DNA from: Paenibacillus sp.
GTDB taxonomy: Bacteria > Bacteroidota > Bacteroidia > Bacteroidales > Muribaculaceae
Direction: 5' to 3'
NCBI GenBank assembly: GCA_023663345.1
Contig: JAMPHR010000001.1
Coordinates: 160,045-199,996, forward strand
Length of the DNA: 39,952 bases
Part shown: piece after piece, positions 39,911 to 39,952 of the stretch
Position numbering within the stretch: the stretch's first letter is position 1
How the letters are laid out: each line of letters begins with the position of its first letter
The notes under the pieces: generated by a model
The model's database searches: none
What the model saw: only the letters and a program-made list of their open reading frames with translations
Told to the model about the DNA's origin: nothing
Position numbers and translations under genes: made by a program

Positions 39911-39952
39911 GGCCACGAGCGCACTCGGGGCGATTGACAGATTTTTAGGTCT
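39794..39952 (-). CDS. Signal-peptide frame of tandem SusC copy 2 (5' end outside the window)
   Basis: The frame enters at the window edge with Arg-Pro-Lys-Asn. It contains the same hydrophobic core and SYA cleavage site as copy 1, passes through the nine-G run and stops at TAG (39796-39794). By analogy the start codon lies about three codons outside the window. Confidence 0.75.
   Translation of the reverse strand, partial: RPKNLSIAPSALVADRRLACGLITAALISGSALTSYANESMGGGKFLCLSIS

Overview
The window looks like a chromosomal segment of a gut Bacteroidales bacterium, most likely a relatively GC-rich Muribaculaceae-type organism. This rests on three SusC/SusD pairs, a hybrid two-component sensor, SusD-type lipoproteins and many promoters with a TAnnTTTG -7 box. 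The family-level assignment is an inference. No rRNA, tRNA, insertion sequence, phage gene or CRISPR array was seen.

Layout. (1) 1-3.3 kb: a small lipoprotein, a P-loop kinase-like protein, then an HxlR-type regulator facing an NTF2-like protein and two flavodoxin-fold reductases. A perfect 16-bp inverted repeat lies between the divergent promoters. (2) 3.3-6.7 kb: an exported endonuclease/exonuclease/phosphatase-family protein, a SanA-like protein with an extra C-terminal domain, an unrecognised small protein and a YdeI-like protein. (3) 6.8-9.5 kb: a GH109-type lipoprotein divergent from an N-acetylhexosamine 1-kinase-like gene, a plausible mucin amino-sugar pair. (4) 9.5-12.5 kb: a TPP riboswitch directly upstream of a TonB-dependent receptor and a PnuC-family transporter, which together form a thiamine uptake operon.

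(5) 12.6-26.4 kb: a fructan utilisation locus. GH32, MFS sugar permease and fructokinase run leftward. A BT1754-like hybrid sensor/AraC regulator, SusC, SusD and a second GH32 run rightward. The same 18-bp operator-like sequence lies upstream of both the GH32 operon and susC, 30 bp from the -7 box in each case. SusC/SusD would import fructans, the GH32 enzymes release fructose, the permease takes it into the cytoplasm and fructokinase phosphorylates it.

(6) 26.4-28.7 kb: a small cassette encoding thioredoxin, a C39-like/VKOR membrane protein, and a 53-residue peptide with a double-glycine motif whose start overlaps the VKOR gene. Two 164-bp copies of an intergenic repeat flank it. (7) 28.9-39.95 kb: two tandem paralogous SusC/SusD operons without enzymes. 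In both, the signal peptide and the mature SusC are in different frames, joined at a nine-G run inside a 303-bp block identical between the copies. This is the most striking feature of the window. It could be phase variation, transcriptional slippage or a shared homopolymer error. The second signal peptide runs off the right edge.
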